Shown: piece after piece, positions 42,403-44,290 of the stretch
Position numbering within the stretch: position 1 is the first letter of the stretch
How the letters are laid out: each line of letters opens with the position of its first letter
Assembly: GCA_031265875.1 (NCBI GenBank)
Contig: JAISCA010000011.1
Span: 1-44,290 of the forward strand
Reading direction: 5' to 3'
DNA: 44,290 nt
Origin: Propionibacteriaceae bacterium
Lineage (GTDB): Bacteria; Actinomycetota; Actinomycetes; Propionibacteriales; Propionibacteriaceae
Translations under genes and position numbers: made by a program
The notes under the pieces: model-generated
Seen by the model: the letters and a program-made list of their open reading frames with translations, nothing else
Databases searched by the model: none
Told to the model about the DNA's origin: nothing

Positions 42403-42434
42403 GGACTGACGATTAATTGGACTGACGATTAATT
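42403..42434. repeat. Perfect tandem 16-bp repeat, promoter of the repeat-protein gene
   Basis: GGACTGACGATTAATT occurs twice, back to back (42403-42418 and 42419-42434), followed by TGACTTAATC, an imperfect third unit. It is AT-rich and lies 18-50 bp upstream of the minus-strand HEAT-like gene, so it probably covers its promoter or operator. A recent duplication or a two-site operator is equally possible. Confidence 0.7.
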
Positions 42435-42485
42435 TGACTTAATCTACATGATCGGTGATGACTGATCTGCGCGCCGCTGGAGCGC

Positions 42486-42707
42486 TTACGCCCAGGTCAG
42501 GGCTAGTTCTCGTTCGTTGGCGGCGCAGTCAGCCAGGTACAGGTTGATCAGGCTCTGGTACGGGACGCCGGTCTGCCCGGCGAGTGCCTTGAAGTAGGCG
42601 ATGGTGTCCACGTCTAAGCGGATCGTCACCTGCTTCTTCAACCGTTTGCTGTACGGGTTCGCCCGCGCGGCGGTGAAGTCGTACTCGTTCCTAAGTTCAT
42701 CTGTCAT
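42486..42707 (-). CDS. brnA: BrnA-family antitoxin
   Basis: This 73-residue protein contains YSKRLKKQVTIRLDVDTIAYFKALAGQTGVPYQSLINLYLADCA, the ribbon-helix-helix pattern of BrnA antitoxins. The strand is QVTIRLD and the two helices follow, with 'GVPYQSLIN.YL' diagnostic. The ATG at 42707 was preferred because GGAGG lies about 8 bp upstream. It follows the frameshifted brnT at 16 bp, the usual toxin-first brnTA order. Its toxin appears disrupted, so it may be an orphan antitoxin or still repress the promoter alone. Confidence 0.88.
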   Translation of the reverse strand: MTDELRNEYDFTAARANPYSKRLKKQVTIRLDVDTIAYFKALAGQTGVPYQSLINLYLADCAANERELALTWA

Positions 42708-42723
42708 GTCTCCCACCTCCTTG

Positions 42724-43021
42724 CTATGCCTTGGATTCGTGTTTAGTCGCTTCCCTGGCCGAGATGATCCGGATCACCGTCTCGGCCTGCCGGTAGCAGT
42801 GCGCCACAACCAGCAGCCTGGGCCGCCCTGTAGTGGCCCAAGATAATGAACCGCTCCTCGCTGGCCGAATGATCCGGGTCGTCTATCACCAGCGCGTGCG
42901 GGTCGAAGAACACCGTGCGAGCCTCCCTGAACGACATCTGGTGCTTGGCCCGGTTGAGCGCGTCCTTGTCGTCGTCCCACTCGAAACGTAACTCATCTAT
43001 AACGACATTGTAACTACGCAT
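42724..43021 (-). pseudogene. brnT: BrnT-family toxin, frameshifted
   Basis: The reading begins at ATG 43021 (MRSYNVVIDELRFEWDDDKD) and shows clear BrnT blocks: FEWDDDKDALNRAKHQMSFREA and DDPDHSASEERFIILGHYR. The frame then leaves the family pattern. One base out of step, the BrnT ending resumes as LLVVAHCYRQAETVIRIISA followed by REATKHESKA and a TAG at 42724-42726. The total length is one base more than a multiple of three, so there is a single extra base (or two lost) between about 42815 and 42835. Either the toxin is inactivated, or the base is a sequencing error. Confidence 0.85.
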
Positions 43022-43047
43022 CGAGGCTTGAACGACACCGCCCAAGT

Positions 43048-43061
43048 CGGACACTAGCCGA
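43048..43061 (-). repeat. TCGGCTAGTGTCCG repeat, copy e
   Basis: This 14-bp sequence matches 44236-44249 exactly in the opposite orientation, and further flanking bases agree (about 19 of 22). The two copies bracket the parDE pair 1.2 kb apart. Its left half CTCGGCTAG also matches the ACCTCGGCTA repeats elsewhere. Confidence 0.65.
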
Positions 43062-43288
43062 GGCGTATGCCTGCCACCAGGCGTCTACGTGGGCTGATAG
43101 GCGATGGGTGGCACACTGGTCCTGCGGCCGGGCTATGCCTACTGGGGCTATGCCCACTACTGGGGCATCCACCATGGAGGCGGGCCACGCCGCCCGCTGA
43201 GACTCCGGCCCGCGCCGTCCGCCTCTCGCTCTGCGAGCCATCTGAGCGTAGAAATGAGGGTCGCCGACGCGATGACCAAAGCTTGAAT

Positions 43289-43311
43289 CCTATGGCATAA
43301 TCTGCCATAGG
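43289..43311. promoter_or_regulatory. parDE operator and promoter
   Basis: CCTATGGCA and its exact reverse complement TGCCATAGG are separated by TAATC. CATAAT within this element resembles a -10 box. GGAGGTGG follows and serves the parD ATG at 43322. ParD-type antitoxins bind such repeats to repress their operon. Confidence 0.75.
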
Positions 43312-43321
43312 AGGTGGTCCC

Positions 43322-43612
43322 ATGCCAACACGTAACGTTGTTATCACTGACCATCAACAGCAATTCATTGAGTCTCTCGTCGAGTCGGGCCGGTTCCAGA
43401 ACGCGAGCGAGGTGCTCCGTGACGGGCTACGACTCGTCGAAGACCGCGAGGCCCGGGACGCGGCTCGACTCGAGGCGCTTCGCAGCGCCGTCCTAACGGG
43501 GTGGGACGACGTGGCCTCAGGCCGGCACACCGATGTCGATGACGCGGACTTGGACGGATACATCGCCAGTCTGGGACAGCGCGGTGAAACGTCGACGGCA
43601 TCCGTCCGATGA
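43322..43612 (+). CDS. parD: ParD-family antitoxin
   Basis: This 96-residue antitoxin shows the ParD ribbon-helix-helix N-terminus (NVVITDHQQQFIESLVESGRFQNASEVLRDGLRLVEDREAR), where 'G.F.NASEVLR.GLRL.E' is diagnostic. The acidic C-terminus DDVASGRHTDVDDADLDGYIASL would wrap ParE. Its stop overlaps the parE start by 4 bp. A perfect inverted repeat lies over its promoter. Confidence 0.93.
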   Translation: MPTRNVVITDHQQQFIESLVESGRFQNASEVLRDGLRLVEDREARDAARLEALRSAVLTGWDDVASGRHTDVDDADLDGYIASLGQRGETSTASVR

Positions 43613-43971
43613 CTCGTTACCGGCTGTCCCATACTGCCGTGGCAGATATTGACGCCATCCTTCTGCGGTCGGGCAGACACTTCGGCGAACCGGCGCGGCG
43701 CCGATACGCCGCTCTGATCGCTGCCGGTATCCGTGACGTCGCAAAGAACCCGTCCGGGGCTGACACAAGGAGCCGGCCAGAGTTAGGCGACGGAGTGCGC
43801 TCGTACCATCTACGCCAAAGTCGGGCCCACACGACAGGCGGCGCCGTCCATGAACCCCGACACTTCCTGATCTACCGCGTCGACGCCGGAGACGTCGTCA
43901 TTGGCCGGGTCCTGCACGAGTCCATGGATCTGGAACGCCACATCGACTCCGCCTCGACTTGGGAGTCATGA
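43609..43971 (+). CDS. parE: ParE-family toxin
   Basis: This 120-residue RelE/ParE-superfamily toxin typically inhibits DNA gyrase. It starts RYRLSHTAVADIDAILLRSGRHFGEPARRRYAALI, the two-helix hairpin. The later block SYHLRQSRAHTTGGAVHEPRHFLIYRVDAGDVVIGRVLHESMDL matches the beta-sheet core with HxxxxYR and the terminal RVLHE. It is complete and coupled to ParD by a 4-bp overlap. The insertion around HTTGGAVHEPRH lengthens the usual loop slightly. Confidence 0.93.
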   Translation: MTRYRLSHTAVADIDAILLRSGRHFGEPARRRYAALIAAGIRDVAKNPSGADTRSRPELGDGVRSYHLRQSRAHTTGGAVHEPRHFLIYRVDAGDVVIGRVLHESMDLERHIDSASTWES

Positions 43972-44109
43972 ACCCACTGCGGACGCAAGTTTAGTTCCAA
44001 TAGCTCTGGCTCGCGCCGCCCGTCACCTGCGCACGGAGATCGCGGATATCAATCTCATACCGGGTCGACGTGCTCATCCCAAACATCGACGGCGTCAATC
44101 AGCGCTGGT

Positions 44110-44217
44110 TCACTGGTGGTCCAGGTCTTTGAGCCTCTCGGCGGCGATGTCGCAGACATAGGCGTCCTCTAACCTGAGTTGGGTCACCTTGGCCGGTTTT
44201 TCGGTGTGGAATCGCGC
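44110..44217 (-). pseudogene. Possible C-terminal gene fragment
   Basis: On the minus strand a frame ending at TGA (44112-44110) encodes about 35 residues, ending LEDAYVCDIAAERLKDLDHQ. The coding-like composition suggests the end of a real protein, but an in-frame TAG lies upstream and no start codon is present. I do not recognise the family. It may be the remnant of a gene whose 5' part was lost. The segment 43972-44109 shows nothing else. Confidence 0.35.
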
Positions 44218-44235
44218 TGACTAGGTGTGTCGTGT

Positions 44236-44249
44236 TCGGCTAGTGTCCG
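44236..44249 (+). repeat. TCGGCTAGTGTCCG repeat, copy f
   Basis: This is the inverted partner of copy e at 43048-43061. It is followed by TTTTAGGCACTAG, so CTAGTG (44240-44245) and CACTAG form a further small hairpin. The last 40 bp of the window after it show no feature. Confidence 0.6.
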
Positions 44250-44290
44250 TTTTAGGCACTAGGCGGGGCTTGTAGGGTGGGTTGGTGGCA

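Larger units (their letters stand above)
43022..43321. promoter_or_regulatory. Intergenic region between brnT and parD
   Basis: Apart from a 14-bp repeat (43048-43061, minus-strand TCGGCTAGTGTCCG) and the parDE operator, no feature was recognised. A short plus-strand frame (43104-43286) carries a Tyr/Trp/Gly-rich stretch GYAYWGYAHYWGIHHGG, made by tandem GGCTATGCC repeats in the DNA. It has no ribosome site and no family match, so I do not call it a gene. Confidence 0.4.

Noticed and set aside
43104-43286. Short plus-strand peptide rich in Tyr, Trp and Gly
   Set aside because: It has no ribosome site and no family match; the pattern comes from a short tandem DNA repeat.

Overview
The window looks like chromosome from a high-GC Gram-positive bacterium (Actinomycetota). 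The evidence is the strong G+C bias at third codon positions, a DUF3000 gene followed by an RNase D gene, a dxs / acn / TRAM-type RNA methyltransferase neighbourhood, an iron-box operator of DtxR/IdeR type and frequent GTG starts. A member of or near the Propionibacteriaceae is plausible, but this is a guess from gene order.

Left part (1-13113): a PIN-toxin/Phd-antitoxin pair lies beside a tRNA-Val(CAC) gene. An orphan ABC substrate-binding lipoprotein, a CbiX-like chelatase, a PPK2 polyphosphate kinase, DUF3000, RNase D, DXP synthase (whose 3' end overlaps rnd antisense), a small membrane protein, aconitase and a TrmA-family RNA methyltransferase follow. This is mostly housekeeping.

Middle part (13197-24781): a carbohydrate module (FGGY kinase and VOC protein, divergent from an SDR dehydrogenase) shares a 0.5-kb control region rich in repeated half-sites. 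Next are a fused MacB-like ABC exporter and a complete larB-larC-larE operon for the nickel-pincer nucleotide cofactor, with no larA in view. Two small membrane proteins, a PlsC-type acyltransferase and a Vsr mismatch endonuclease complete this part.

Iron region (24825-32767): a DUF2975/XRE pair with a double operator and the C-terminal remnant of an Mrr-type restriction enzyme are followed by a strong DtxR/IdeR-type iron box. The box precedes five translationally coupled genes: two exporter-fold ABC half-transporters of the IrtAB/YbtPQ type, and an ECF transporter (S, T and fused double ATPase). Together they look like one iron-regulated siderophore or metal-complex uptake operon.

Right part (32757-44290) is accessory. 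It holds a SAP/DUF6434 protein, a TacA/TacT-like toxin-antitoxin pair, dhaL-dhaK, a PadR/DUF1048 pair and a RibD-like reductase. It continues with a DEAD-box helicase whose box reads DEGD, an MNT/HEPN pair behind a perfect 24-bp palindrome, a four-repeat HEAT-like zinc protein, a BrnA/BrnT pair with frameshifted brnT, and a ParD/ParE pair. Short related repeats built on ACCTCGGCTA lie between several of these modules and are the least explained structure in the window. No transposase, integrase, rRNA or CRISPR array was seen.
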